A program made the position numbers and the translations under genes. From positions 682,001 through 746,000 of the forward strand of contig OX337241.1 in NCBI GenBank assembly GCA_946965045.2: DNA of 64,000 bases, given 5' to 3'. The notes beneath the pieces are model-generated. The model was not told the DNA's origin, made no database searches, and was given only the letters and a program-made list of their open reading frames with translations. This stretch comes from Epithemia pelagica. Its lineage: Eukaryota; Bacillariophyta; Bacillariophyceae; Surirellales; Surirellaceae. Each line of letters begins with the position of its first letter. Within the stretch, counting starts at the first letter, position 1. Shown here in pieces: positions 41,749 to 52,300 of this stretch.

Positions 41749-42576
41749 TCATGGACTTCGGTCAACTTCCTGAAACAGCTGGGCAATCTGTCGGTAAACG
41801 TTTTCAACGGGTTGATCTGAGGGGATACGTTGCAGCAAATGTTTGTTTTCCTGTTTGGCCGCACTGCTGTAGAATTCAATAATGGGCTCCGTCTCTTGCC
41901 GAAAAGTGTTGAAACGCTTACGAATAATGTCCAAATTCGCATCGTCCACTCGCCCCGAATCTTTTCCACGTTCCAGCAATCTTCCAGTCAGTACTTCTTC
42001 TGGGCATTCCAAACTCAAGACGAATTCAACTTGAACCACACAATTTAGGGAAGGATATTTTGGGTCTTGCTCTTGACCAGTGCTGATGGGAACATAATTT
42101 GTCATTTGATTCCAGGCATCCAAATTGCCCTTGGATCGTGGAAACCCATCAATCAGAAATCTGGTTGGTGAAAGTGCGCTCTTGTTCTGACCCTTTTCAA
42201 AATGACTCATCATTGCATTGAGGATCAATTGACAAGTTACTTCGGATGGGACCAATTCTCCGGCGGCCAAACGCGCGTTGATCAAATCTCCCAAATCACC
42301 ACCCTTTTTCCGTTCGGCTCGCAGCAAATCCCCAGCACTCAAATGCTTCCATCCCAATCGCTCTTCTAACAAGTGACACTGTGTCCCTTTCCCGGCCCCT
42401 GGTCCGCCCAATACAAATACTACCTGAAAAACGGGAGACGACGTGCCGTCTGTCGTCACAGTTTTTGTTTTGTCCTTTGCATCCGCTTCCTTCTTTTTTC
42501 TCCGTTGTTGATGGGTTACAATGTAGGCCGTGGCCATAAACACAGCAACCGAGAAAGGACAGACGCGCAGTCGCAT
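41749..42576 (-). CDS. UMP/CMP kinase-like (adenylate kinase family) protein, membrane-anchored
   Basis: 275 residues from ATG 42576. After a short hydrophobic N-terminus (VCPFSVAVFMATAYIV) and a basic linker comes a complete NMP-kinase fold. It has the P-loop VLGGPGAGKGTQC near residue 57, KHLSAGDLLRAE (NMP-binding), RFLIDGFPRSKGN, and a short LID (GRLLERGKDSGRVDD) typical of UMP/CMP or short-type adenylate kinases. The enzyme transfers phosphate from ATP to a nucleoside monophosphate. About 25 residues (STGQEQDPKYPSL) are inserted between the DGFPRS block and the next strand. The hydrophobic start may be a membrane anchor or targeting peptide. Confidence 0.88.
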   Translation of the reverse strand: MRLRVCPFSVAVFMATAYIVTHQQRRKKKEADAKDKTKTVTTDGTSSPVFQVVFVLGGPGAGKGTQCHLLEERLGWKHLSAGDLLRAERKKGGDLGDLINARLAAGELVPSEVTCQLILNAMMSHFEKGQNKSALSPTRFLIDGFPRSKGNLDAWNQMTNYVPISTGQEQDPKYPSLNCVVQVEFVLSLECPEEVLTGRLLERGKDSGRVDDANLDIIRKRFNTFRQETEPIIEFYSSAAKQENKHLLQRIPSDQPVENVYRQIAQLFQEVDRSP

Positions 42577-42910
42577 GACTTCAAATCGTTGTTCCTGTAT
42601 GATGTTAGCTACTCACAAAGAATCAACGCATCAAGCACGAGACCGCTGCTTTTGCATCATTGTCGCCGATTTCAGAGACCGGAATTTATTTTAGTCGTCT
42701 ATGGAACGCTGATAATGACGTGCATGTGACTCTTCCGCGACCTTTCATAGAAATGCGAGACGGCGAGCCAGGCCGGGCAGGACGCTGGCCTGGTCGCAGC
42801 AGCTGCAGAGTCTCATCTCAAGATCCAAAAGTCGTCTTCACAAGACTGGAAATGCAATCCACTGCCGCTCTAGGACGACATCCGGCCACAATGGCAACCA
42901 AAGTGCAAGT
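42577..42910. other. Intergenic between the kinase and the first secreted paralogue
   Basis: Probable promoter of the kinase gene (minus). No other feature is supported. Confidence 0.4.
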
Positions 42911-43308
42911 CCTGTAGACAGTCAACAATATTGTTGGTCGACCGTAACAGTCAGCGACGAAAATGAACCGTACGACAAGACCATGTATTCCCAAGAGTTG
43001 ACACGATCACCGTGAAACAAATCTACCGTCCTCACAATTCCAACTCATCGGAAAGCAACTGAAGCATCAATCCCCAAAGATATCGCGGTCACAAACCTTC
43101 ATTTGTTTTCTCAGTTACTTCGGCTTTCATTATCGGTTCGACATTATGTTTAAGAAGAACATCTTCGCCTTCACCACTTCGGTGCTTTTCATCATGTCCT
43201 CTGTCCAGGGAGATTCTATGAATGACGAGTCTCCCGCTGGATCCCCCCGTCGATTTTTGGCTCCTTCCAACATTAAACCAAGACGCCGCCTTAGCATGAG
43301 CAAGAGCA
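42911..43308 (+). repeat. Duplicated promoter-signal peptide block, copy 1
   Basis: About 400 bp nearly identical to 45188-45582, with a few substitutions and small indels. It covers the upstream region, 5' UTR and first ~54 codons of the secreted protein gene. The similarity drops sharply downstream. Confidence 0.85.
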
Positions 43309-43964
43309 GCAAGAGTGGTAAGGGTTCTGGTTCTGGTTCTGCAGACCCCACTGGTGGCTTCGCCCAAGCCACCAACGACCCCGACTTCACCCAAGTTGCG
43401 ACTTCTACTTGCGATAATCGGGCTGGGGTCATTTACCAGAGGTATGTGAGCGGTACCATTGGGAGCGTGTCGATGGGTAATTTTGCAGAAAGTGAGATCG
43501 ACCGCAATCTAGCAATGTCAAAGGGAGCTGCATTGTGCACGGAAGGCCAATGTGCGGGACCTGTTGTGTTACAGATTTGTGGTACAGGACCAACGACGGG
43601 GGGAAACACGGACAATAAGGATGAAAAAGTCGAATTTACAGTGTCCGGTTTTAAAACAGACACGTACGTTTTTGGCAGTGGAGCAGAAGCTACCACACAA
43701 CGAACTCCAGGGATTGAGTACTTTTGTCCAAAAATTGATACCGAAGCTACACTCGTACTTGCTGATTCCTCGTGTTCATGCACTGGAACTGGAACTGGTG
43801 AATGCTTTCTTGGCACCACCCTTATCAATGATTCTGAGCCCGAATCTGTTACTGTTCCTGCAACTGGAGGCGTTGCCGGTGGTGGATCATTTATTGAAGT
43901 AATCCCCAACCTGGACGGATGTGCAACAGGTTTCACGGCAACCATCGCCATTGAATGTGATTGA
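43146..43964 (+). CDS. Secreted paralogue 1, hypothetical
   Basis: 272 residues from ATG 43146. A signal peptide (MFKKNIFAFTTSVLFIMSSV) is followed by a pro-like basic segment (SPRRFLAPSNIKPRRRLSMS) and a Ser/Gly/Lys linker. The mature part has about eight Cys, including a CSCTGTGTGEC cluster, and ends IAIECD. A paralogue lies at 45420-46220. The two share LSM-linker sequence almost exactly, then conserved islands (GTGPTTG, TQRTPGIEYFC, VPATGGVAGGGSFIEVIP). It is an exported protein of unknown function; cell-wall or surface roles are possible. The RRxL steps before LSMS could be processing sites. Confidence 0.7.
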   Translation: MFKKNIFAFTTSVLFIMSSVQGDSMNDESPAGSPRRFLAPSNIKPRRRLSMSKSSKSGKGSGSGSADPTGGFAQATNDPDFTQVATSTCDNRAGVIYQRYVSGTIGSVSMGNFAESEIDRNLAMSKGAALCTEGQCAGPVVLQICGTGPTTGGNTDNKDEKVEFTVSGFKTDTYVFGSGAEATTQRTPGIEYFCPKIDTEATLVLADSSCSCTGTGTGECFLGTTLINDSEPESVTVPATGGVAGGGSFIEVIPNLDGCATGFTATIAIECD

Positions 43965-45187
43965 GTTATCAAGACCGTGGTGGATGCATGGCAATTTTTC
44001 AGACGCAAACTTGTGAAGGACAAGTAGTAGTGAAACACCACGGTGGGAGTTTGAAAAGGGCTACTGTGATAAATGTGGAGTAAGATTGAATGATATGTAG
44101 CCTTGGAATTATCTATAAAACGACCTTATTCATGAATCAGGGTAGTGTGGAGACTGTTTGGGAACATTTCGCATGGTCGACCGTTGACAAACTTATGGGT
44201 GTTTGTAACCAACAGACAACACGATGATGATTTGTCTAGGAGAATACACCGCACGAGACGAGACCGTCAGTATTGCCAAATGGAGGTCTTCCCAAGCTAC
44301 TCCTATGTCCTGAGTGTCGACCAGGCGTTTGGAGGCCAGAGCCTCTATGTATGGACTGGGTACAAACGTATTCATACTATCCTTTCGTTGTCCCCCATTG
44401 ATTTTGCTTCATTGGTCGTGCATTTCTCAAGACATTGAACTTTTGCCTGCCATACCCAATGCTCATGCTCAAGTCGTTCCATAGACAGACGTAAGGGTGG
44501 GAGTAGTTAGAGGGTATGCCCACTACTACAATAATGTCATTGGATTAGTTTTGTCTCTAGTGGAATCTCCGTTACGAATCCTTCCTTTCTCCTCTCTGTT
44601 CTCCCTCCCTCCCCGTGGCGTCCGGACGTCCGCGAACGTCTTTTCTGTGCCAAGCTCACAACTGAACCTTCTCTTCCGGTCGATTTGTCTGCCATCTAGA
44701 TAGGTACCTACTCCTAGACTAGAAAGAAGAGAAGGTGGAGAAAGTGTTGTATTGTTCCTATTGTAGTAGGAGTTAGGAGTACTTACCCCCTTACCCTTAG
44801 GAGTACCTATCTACTACCCCTCTTACCCTTGCCTCTATTCCGGTGGATGTACTCCTAGAGGTACTAAGGTAGCTATGGAAGTATAGGAGGCGGTAGGAAG
44901 TTACCATTACGTCAGACACGTTATGAATGACGTCATTGATGTATCTGGGATTGTCGCCACGGAAAGAAAAAATCTCACTCGCCTGTGGGGTGGGTGGGGC
45001 GTGGGGACGCAAAGAGATTTTTGGGTCATGTGAAACGACAAAGACGACAAACGACAAATCCTATCCACTTTATTCAATATGGCGACTGTGCAAGAGTCGC
45101 CCTCACTTTACGAAATAAAAAGATCAAGACACGAACGAACCATGGAAGAGGCTAGCTCACGATCGTATATTTTGCCACAGAGCAAGG
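43965..45187. other. Intergenic between the tandem paralogues
   Basis: Contains pyrimidine-rich and TAGGAGTA-type low-complexity sequence (about 44690-44890). Two ACGTCA-core motifs at 44909-44914 and 44928-44935 lie upstream of the second paralogue. No gene is supported. Confidence 0.4.
44909..44935. promoter_or_regulatory. Candidate CRE/bZIP sites
   Basis: ACGTCA at 44909-44914 and the palindrome TGACGTCA at 44928-44935, 14 bases apart. Such cores bind CREB/ATF-type bZIP factors, and in diatoms TGACGT elements drive CO2/cAMP-responsive genes. They lie about 490 bp before the second paralogue; the target is inferred only from position. Confidence 0.3.
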
Positions 45188-45582
45188 CCTGTAGACAGTC
45201 AACAATATTGGTCCACCCTATCAGTTAACGACGAAAATGAACCGTACGACAAGACCATCCATTCCCAAGAGTTGATACGATCACTGTGAAACAAATCTAC
45301 CGTCCTCACAATTCCAACTCATCGGAAAGCAACTGAAGCATCAATCCCCAAAGATATCGCGGTCACAAACCTTCATTTGTTTTCTCAGTTACTTCGGCTT
45401 TCATTATCGGTTCGACATTATGTTTCAGAAGAACATCTTCGCCTTCACCACTTTGGTGCTTTTCATCATGTCATCTGTCCAGGGAGATTCTATGAATGAC
45501 GAGTCTCCCGCTGGATCCCCCCGTCGATTTTTGGCTCCTTCCAACATTAAACCAAGACGCCGCCTTAGCATGAGCATGAGCA
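45188..45582 (+). repeat. Duplicated promoter-signal peptide block, copy 2
   Basis: Near-identical partner of 42911-43308. Confidence 0.85.
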
Positions 45583-46220
45583 GCAAGAGCAGCAAGAGGA
45601 CCGGTGGCAGCCAGGATGAAGATGAAGATTTTGGCCAGTCAATCACCCCGGGTGGCAACCCTTCCGCTATCGCCTATCCATTTATCTATTCGAGCCACTA
45701 TTCCTACAATGCAATTGGCGAGAAGCCCGACGATGGGTCTACCTCAGAAAGCAGAATTGTTGCGCAGGCGCAGAATTCAATAGGTTTTGCGACCTGTGTG
45801 GCGGGTGCCCAATGCGTGGGAGCTATCACAGTAGCACTGGCAGGAACAGGAGCAACGACGGGAAACTCAAACAATAGGGATGATACTATTGAAGTTGGTG
45901 CGTCTGGGCTAGTCCAAGATGCCTACGTTAGGACCAATGGCGACCAAGAGACCACAAAACGAACACCGGGATTTAAATTCTGGTGCTCGAAAACAGAAAC
46001 CCCCCCAATTTTCGACGCCAGCAAATCTTCGTGCACATGTACCGGAGATGGAGATTGTTCTGTCACGGATGACGAAGTTACCTCATCTACACCGACCGCT
46101 GTTGCTCCTGCTACAGGAGGCGTATTTGCAGGCGGTTCTACCATCGAAATTATTCCTGACGTGGTAACGGACGCATGTACCGAAGGCTTCGTGCTCCATC
46201 TGGTCATTTATTGTGATTAA
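45420..46220 (+). CDS. Secreted paralogue 2, hypothetical
   Basis: 266 residues from ATG 45420. Its first ~54 residues differ from paralogue 1 at only three positions (MFQKNIFAFTTLVLFIMSSV; an LSMSMSS step). After an acidic linker (GSQDEDEDFGQ) the mature part is clearly related but much more divergent: GTGATTG, TTKRTPGFKFWC, a CTCTGDGDC Cys cluster, APATGGVFAGGSTIEIIP, and the end LVIYCD. The signal peptide and the conserved Cys pattern indicate an exported, disulfide-bonded protein. Function unknown. Confidence 0.7.
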   Translation: MFQKNIFAFTTLVLFIMSSVQGDSMNDESPAGSPRRFLAPSNIKPRRRLSMSMSSKSSKRTGGSQDEDEDFGQSITPGGNPSAIAYPFIYSSHYSYNAIGEKPDDGSTSESRIVAQAQNSIGFATCVAGAQCVGAITVALAGTGATTGNSNNRDDTIEVGASGLVQDAYVRTNGDQETTKRTPGFKFWCSKTETPPIFDASKSSCTCTGDGDCSVTDDEVTSSTPTAVAPATGGVFAGGSTIEIIPDVVTDACTEGFVLHLVIYCD

Positions 46221-46516
46221 GGAACATATCCGTTGCAATGGACTCGTTCAAGGGTATGGTGGGGTGCAAGCTCATGGAAGAACATTTTTATAGTTGAGTT
46301 GAGAAGGAACTACTCACGAGGAAGTATACAGGGGGCTGCTGTTTTGGTCGATCGTGTTTGTGAAGTGATTTATGCAGTCATGTAACTATCTATAATACAA
46401 TGAAGTTTATTAGAAGTATTGTTGGCTGTCACCTCCATTCACCGATGATGCCATCAGATGTCGTGATATGCTGCAAAAGGGACAAACTTAAATTTTCTCT
46501 TTACCAACCACAATAA

Positions 46517-48403
46517 TCATCTCAACGCCCTTGCGTCGTAGTTCAATGAGCAACCAAAGACGCGAACCAAAATGTCTTTGAATCCATCCAAAAACGTTTG
46601 CGCTGTAGCATGGGACCATATGTGGGAGTAATACGTCAATCCTACGTGCATTTGCCCTCCCACCGTCTGTACATTCAAACCACCAAAGCCAAACGGACGA
46701 TGGTGTCGCGGCGTGGCGGCAAAAATTGCCTGTATAACCTCCCAACCAGCAACAACAGGCGGTGGCTCACCCGAGTTCTTCTGTTCGTTCGGGTCATCAT
46801 CCAAGCAGGAGGACGCCCAATCGACGGCACCATTGTTCGATATGAAAATGTTGGGCCCTACAATAGAAGGGAAATGAGTTTGGTAAGCCATTGGAAAGGA
46901 TGCGTTGAGACCAAGAAATGAGCGGTACGCTTTACGAAACAGCATGCGGTCAACGAATTGTCGTGACGACATGGGTTCAAATTTGTTCAAATCCTGTTTA
47001 ATGTGGCGAGCCAACTTCCATGAGTCTGCGGACTTTGGGAGGGGTTGGGCTATCCCATCCACGCATGGTTCTTGGCTCCACGCATTGTGTTCATGTTCAC
47101 GGGCAATGGGAATATCAATCTTGTAGGTGGTAAAGAAGCTTCCCGTTAATGCTTCATCACAGGGTTGCGTGTCATTTCCATCCATGTACTTCCACAATGA
47201 GATTAAATGGACAATGGAAAAGTAGGCATTTTGAGAAGGTATCCATCCATTTCTTCTTGAATGGGATTCTGGTGGATCTTGCTGTTGCCGTTCATGATGA
47301 GCCAGAGCAACCAAGGCTAAATGGGCTGCCGCACACATGGCACCATGAACGGTCGTTTGATGCCGTTTACAATTTTCCAAAAGACGGGACGTTTCACTTT
47401 CCGATAAACTAAACGTGCCTTGGTACGTTTCCTTACGAATGTGTGGATCATGGACTGCCGGTGCTCGTGCTAATGTAAGGCCACATTGTGTCCCATGCCA
47501 CCAGTGGGAGATATCTGAGAGGAAGAGTTTGGCACAACATGTAATGAACCGAAGCGGAGGCATGGAAGGAACCTTCTGATATTGTTCATGTTTGAAGGTA
47601 TTGGAAATCGATTCTTGATCATGGGCATCTGGTAGTGTCTCTCGCAAAGATTTTGCCCGCAAAGATTTTGCGTAAGAGGACGGACCATACAGACAGTAAA
47701 GAAATTCCCGCAAAAATCGATTCCGTGAGGTCCCATCAAAGATTAAATGACTGAGTGTAAAGACCAAGGCGGGTGCGTCCAACTGGTCTGCATTTGTCTC
47801 AGCAGGAGAAGTATGAACAAGGGCGACTTTCCACAAGGGACGGACGGGATCATCTTCTGTTGGATTCGGAAATTGCACAGTGTTTAATTGTTCGTGTACC
47901 ACTTGTTTCCAACTAAGATTCTTTTCCTTGTCAGTGTTTCCTTTGTTGAAAATTGTCACCACGCCTGAGGTAATCGGAGGATGCTCATCGCTTTCACTCG
48001 GCGGTGGGCCCCGTGATATCACAAAGCGATGGTTCTTGTCTGTCGGAGATGGCTTGGTTTCCACGTCATGCGAACGAGAAAGTGTCAAAACCGCTGCAAG
48101 GGATTTGTGTCGGTGTTGCAAGGCCTGAATCACATATTGCAACTCTGCAAGCGAGGGAAGACGAGTATTGGGCTTCAACACGACGCATGATACAATGTGA
48201 TCATTGCCCTCGTTCTGTGAGTGTTGCAAAAAGACTTGAGAAGCATCCAAAGCGACTTGTCCAGATTGCAGTGATTCCCCATTTCGTTCTGTCTTTCTGC
48301 TGGCTCTTCGAGGGTGCATATACCAACAAGCGTATGCGGTGACGGCAGCTGCAGCAGTAACTATTAGAGCAACGGCGGTTCCTGTTGTGCTGTATCTTTG
48401 CAT
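46517..48403 (-). CDS. HxxxDG acyltransferase / condensation-domain-like protein, membrane-anchored
   Basis: 628 residues from ATG 48403. A membrane segment (ALIVTAAAAVTAYACWYM) is followed by a basic patch. The CoA-dependent acyltransferase signature appears as SHLIFDG (HxxxDG) near residue 220. A helix-like TVHGAMCAAAHLALVAL and a C-terminal FGGLNVQTVGGQMHVGLTYY segment match the overall layout of the alcohol acetyltransferase, PapA and condensation-domain superfamily. Such enzymes join an acyl group from CoA or a carrier to an alcohol or amine. The substrate is unknown. The N-terminal anchor suggests action at an internal membrane. Confidence 0.6.
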   Translation of the reverse strand: MQRYSTTGTAVALIVTAAAAVTAYACWYMHPRRASRKTERNGESLQSGQVALDASQVFLQHSQNEGNDHIVSCVVLKPNTRLPSLAELQYVIQALQHRHKSLAAVLTLSRSHDVETKPSPTDKNHRFVISRGPPPSESDEHPPITSGVVTIFNKGNTDKEKNLSWKQVVHEQLNTVQFPNPTEDDPVRPLWKVALVHTSPAETNADQLDAPALVFTLSHLIFDGTSRNRFLREFLYCLYGPSSYAKSLRAKSLRETLPDAHDQESISNTFKHEQYQKVPSMPPLRFITCCAKLFLSDISHWWHGTQCGLTLARAPAVHDPHIRKETYQGTFSLSESETSRLLENCKRHQTTVHGAMCAAAHLALVALAHHERQQQDPPESHSRRNGWIPSQNAYFSIVHLISLWKYMDGNDTQPCDEALTGSFFTTYKIDIPIAREHEHNAWSQEPCVDGIAQPLPKSADSWKLARHIKQDLNKFEPMSSRQFVDRMLFRKAYRSFLGLNASFPMAYQTHFPSIVGPNIFISNNGAVDWASSCLDDDPNEQKNSGEPPPVVAGWEVIQAIFAATPRHHRPFGFGGLNVQTVGGQMHVGLTYYSHIWSHATAQTFLDGFKDILVRVFGCSLNYDARALR

Positions 48404-49005
48404 GTTCCCTCCATAGAAGATCCTTATGATGGCGAGAGCAAAACAGAATGGAGGCGACTGAAAAGCGTATAGTTAGGGCTAGGGCTAGCCATACTCACTT
48501 TTAATTGTAGAAGACGCCCGACGAGCTTGCATTAATTCCCAATCAATTATTGGTCATCGTTGAGTCTATTGCTACTACAATAGACGGTATTGTAGGAGAT
48601 GGGAGTTGTACAATACCTACGAGTACGATTACCAGTGCGAGTACGAGCTCCTACTCCTACCAGGGCTGTGTAGTACGATAGTCCAATTTTCGACGAAGTC
48701 CCTTACTTTGTACTGTACTTCACCGACTTTACGCATTCCCTTAGTATAGTCCCCCTCTCTCTCTCAAGGGACTGCCAGTCCCTCAGTCCATTCCCTATCG
48801 TCACTCACAACCGACTATAGTCTCTACCGTCATTCCCCCCCCCCCCCCAGCCTTCAATCGTACTATATTCCCTCTCTGGAGTCCCACCAGTCTCTCATAT
48901 CGTACTTTAAGTCCTAAAGTCAAGTACCTCCAGCCAAATATATAGACTGTATAGTACAAAATCACTCCTCATCTCCATATGAAACGACTACAACCATGAT
49001 ATCAT
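48404..49005. other. Low-complexity intergenic region
   Basis: Holds TACGAGTA-type repeats (about 48595-48660), CT-rich sequence, a long C run (about 48834-48848) and repeated TAGTATAGTCC / GTACTATA motifs. No gene. Confidence 0.6.
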
Positions 49006-50064
49006 GTGTTTATCATTCCAAATCAACACAAGAATGAGGATAATCACAACACAGAGGTACGTTACCCATATCTTGGTTGCTTCGCCTCTCTTCAACAATC
49101 AAACCATTGTCCTCTCTTATCTTGTCTCATACAACGAGACGAGATCGAATCAAATGGAAGGAGTCCAAGATACCGTTTCGACATTGGAAGATCCTTCCAG
49201 GAGGGATCCCCCTTCCTAACCGTTCCGTCGAAGCATGAAGAAGACTCAGATATAGATTCTGTGTGCTTTTTGGAAAAGGATGAGGAAAGCGATACTATGG
49301 TAGATACAATCATCGATGATCTCTTGCGAGCACCTACGGACGACAGCAATCCAACAAACGAAGGAAAGGAAGTCATTACTGTGGATGTCTCGGATGACGA
49401 TGCCGGCGATAAGAAACCGGCAGCAAAGCCATCCAAAAAAGACAGCAACGATGAAAAAAAGAAACATGCTACCAAGAAACGTAAACAATCCATGATTCTG
49501 CAGCCAAGGCGGCTTTCCCCCCCACGAAAAGCAAAGGCAGCAGCGGCAGCTGCAGCTGCAGCTAATACCATGGCAACGAACCCTGCAGCGGCAAAAGCAC
49601 AAAAATCACTTGGGAAGGGAACAACCCCTCCATCTGCCAAACTTGTCGGAAATAAGAGGCGAAAAATTATTCGAAAGTCACCATTGTCGTTAAAGGCAGT
49701 CATTGGTGAGTCAAATGATGACGACAAGGGCGATGACGATTAGGACAATGAGGAAGAAAAGAACGACGGTCTGGGCAATGAAAATGGAGCAGTATTAGAA
49801 GGAGAAGAGTCACAAGATTTGTTGGGAGACAAAGATGATCAGCATGACCAAGAGGCCGACCAAGAAGACGACCAAGAGGACGATGAGGACGATGAAATTG
49901 ACGAAGAAAGTGGTGAGGATAGTGGCAGAGAAAGTAATGAGGATAGTGACAGAGAAAGTGATGCAGAGGAAAATGATCTCAATGACGGTGAGGATGGTGA
50001 CGCCGATCAAGAGGAGGAAGACAACGATGAGGATGCATCGTCCGCCGAAGCAGAATTTCAATGA
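49006..50064 (+). pseudogene. Charged protein broken by an in-frame TAG; possible hAT C-terminal remnant
   Basis: The frame has no ATG before 49297; the open part before it starts from GTG. It encodes an acidic segment, a Lys-rich region (KKKHATKKRKQSMILQPRRL), an Ala run and a basic stretch, then hits TAG at 49741-49743. The same frame continues with an intensely acidic tail (DQEADQEDDQEDDEDDEIDE) to 50064. The order acidic, basic, SPPRKAK, basic, acidic tail parallels the C-terminus of the hAT transposase at 61350, which has SPPRQAK in the matching place. Both sit 3' to 3' with an HhH-GPD gene. The similarity is low-complexity and must be treated as tentative. Alternatively this is an unrelated nuclear protein gene with a nonsense mutation. 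Confidence 0.4.
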
Positions 50065-50126
50065 ACAAGATCAGGAAGTTGACCAAAATCTACGAGAGAG
50101 AAAGAATTAGTAATGCATATCATAAT

Positions 50127-52005
50127 TTATCTATAAGTATTGATCATTGATTTGACCTTCTGGAATACGTCGTCGTGGAGGTGGAGTTTTTTTCCGAGGC
50201 GAGACAGTAAATTAGTGCGTAAATCAATGGTAGCAGAATGCTGCCCTAGAGCACCGAATAGTGGATTGATAAGAGACCATTTATCCATGGGAACCCATGC
50301 TTCCAAATGTTTTGATGTCGCTAAGCCGCTGAGTTTTGGAGGCACCCAACCCATCTTGTGTGCCCAGCGAATAACATGTATGTCTGAAGGTATACCGTCG
50401 ACACGTCCGAATGCCGCCTCCAGTATTATGCATGCAGTCTTATACCCAATGCCATCGAGGGTCATCAACTCGTGGATTGTAATGTTGTTGGGAATTATCC
50501 CATTGTGGCGCTGTAGAAAGTAGTCGGCCGCATTTACAATGCGCTCGGCGTTGACGTTATATCGTCCAAGTTCCGATATTAGGGAGCACATAGCATCCAT
50601 GCCGTACTTGTTGGCGATCTCCGACACAGCATAGGCAGACGTCATTCCACAAGCAAAAAGACGGGGCATTACGGAACTGAGTTGTAAATCTGAAGTGCTT
50701 CAACTCATACAGATCGTCATCAAGACCATGAATGGCCGATCTGAAAGAGGATTGTCCGCGTAATTGTTAATCCATGACTCCCAATCATCCCGAGGAGCCA
50801 CGATTCCAAAGTGTTTCAACTCTTGGTGAAACATGACCAGTTGTCCGAGTTCTGTCAGTCGATGGTCTAGAACAGTTGCAGGAATGGGAGGGACTATCAC
50901 ATGGAGATCGGATGGCAGGCATGTGGCGATCATCGTCGTCTTTTTGTTTATATTTGATGGTTTTTTTAGAACGTGAAATCGATTGAAGAAATAATGATAT
51001 AATGGTGTTGCAAGAACGAGTGGAATACGAATGTGTTGGATGCTGGGTATGCTGGGTAGCTTTCTTCGGTGGAGATTTAAGAAGATTCTTCTTTTTGGGA
51101 GATTTGTTCACGGCAGGTGGATTGTCTTTTTTTCGTCGGCATGTAGGGGAGGACAGTGTATCTTGTCGTATAGCTGCGTCAATTGGGCAATATAAGGGGT
51201 GATGCAACTTGGAACACAGTCCTCTTGATCGGATTCTTCGCTGTTACATTCGCATAAAATATATTCGTTGACTAGTTTTTGAGGTTGTTGTGTGCAATGG
51301 AATCCAGTTGATGTGTGCATCATCCAGGACAGAATGATAGATTGGGATGAAACATTCGGACATTTTTGTTTTACACGATGGGTGTTTCTCATACATGCGT
51401 GAAAATGAGGGCATTGATCAATCTGTAGCGTGGGTGTACATTGAACAGTAAGTGTAAGACTCTTGCAATGATCAGGCATGAAGGGTTGAAACTCATGATC
51501 TGATGAATTCGGAACTTGCGGAGATGGACCGTGTAGATGAGTAATGACAATGCCAGCCATGATTGTAAGCTTGTCGTCATACTCCAAGGTGAACAATCTG
51601 CAAGCGTGAGTGTTGGAGTTGCTCGTGTTTTCTTCTTTGCAAGAAATGGACCCAGAATTCTGAATTAACCATGCAACAGTAAATCGTTTCACCCATAGAT
51701 GAAGTTGGCGCCGAAGAAGGTCTTTGGGAGATTGCTCTTGGATATATTTTTTCGTGTCTTCGAAGTAAGCAAAATTCGACTCCAGAATGAACTTCAGATT
51801 ACATCGTGAAGAGAAATGAAGGTATTTGCGAGAAGTTGATGGTTCCATGTACCTTGTTCCTTGAGTTGTGGAGGAATGGTTTGGGGGAGGAAAGTTGAGT
51901 GTGGGAGACACTTTTTTTCGATGGTTGATGGAGTGAGAGTGAGGTGCGAGGGTGTGAGGTGTGTTGCTGCTGATAGCGTTGTTGTGATGGGCGTGGGTCT
52001 CATGT
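50127..52005 (-). pseudogene. HhH-GPD (endonuclease III-like) gene, decayed paralogue
   Basis: Divergent paralogue of the gene at 59322-61199, in the opposite orientation. Three pieces align in order. The N-terminal part (within 51911-51108) shares WLIQNSGSISC and SWMMHTSTG with the intact copy's WLIRVGGQISC and SWMIQKKPLIG. A middle part in another frame shares HSYSTRSCN and SISRSKKTIKY. The C-terminal part returns to the first frame (VAPRDDWESWI, FMVLMTICMS). Frames change near an A7 run (about 51128-51135) and again near 50890-50920, and a TGA at 50698-50700 interrupts the last part. The final 180 codons (from ATG 50669) keep the HhH and catalytic region: LDGIGYKTACIIL with the Lys, and GIPSDIHVIRW with the Asp. 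Confidence 0.7.
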
Positions 52006-52294
52006 GGGTCTCATGTACGTATAGTAGCGTGGTGGAGTATACATGGATTTCGTACTGTGAAGTCATGACTTAGGGACTATAGTACCATAGTACATGAAGA
52101 TTATGAAAGGGACTATAGTCCACATAGTATAGTCCAATGTTGTATTTCGATGTACTATAGTCATCGGTGATAGTCTATGGGTGAGTGGAATTGGGACTAT
52201 CAGTCAAGGGACTATTCCATGTGTGGTGGCTAGGGTGAACTATAGTCATTTAGTACAGTCTACCGCGTTTGTAAATGGGATTAGTAGTCTCTTA
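52006..52294. repeat. ACTATAGT-rich low-complexity tract, left half
   Basis: Repeated GGGACTATAGTC / TAGTATAGTCC motifs. Similar sequence resumes at 55899, just right of the Harbinger element, so the tract was split by that insertion. Confidence 0.6.
52292..52294. repeat. Harbinger target-site duplication TTA, left copy
   Basis: TTA here and at 55896-55898 flank the element at equal distance (6 bases) from the conserved TIR core, matching the TWA target of PIF/Harbinger elements. Confidence 0.55.
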
Positions 52295-52300
52295 GTATAG

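Noticed and set aside
49092-49727. 211-codon antisense frame with hydrophobic runs
   Set aside because: It is the complement of the charged and Ala-rich ORF on the plus strand; the hydrophobicity is a by-product.
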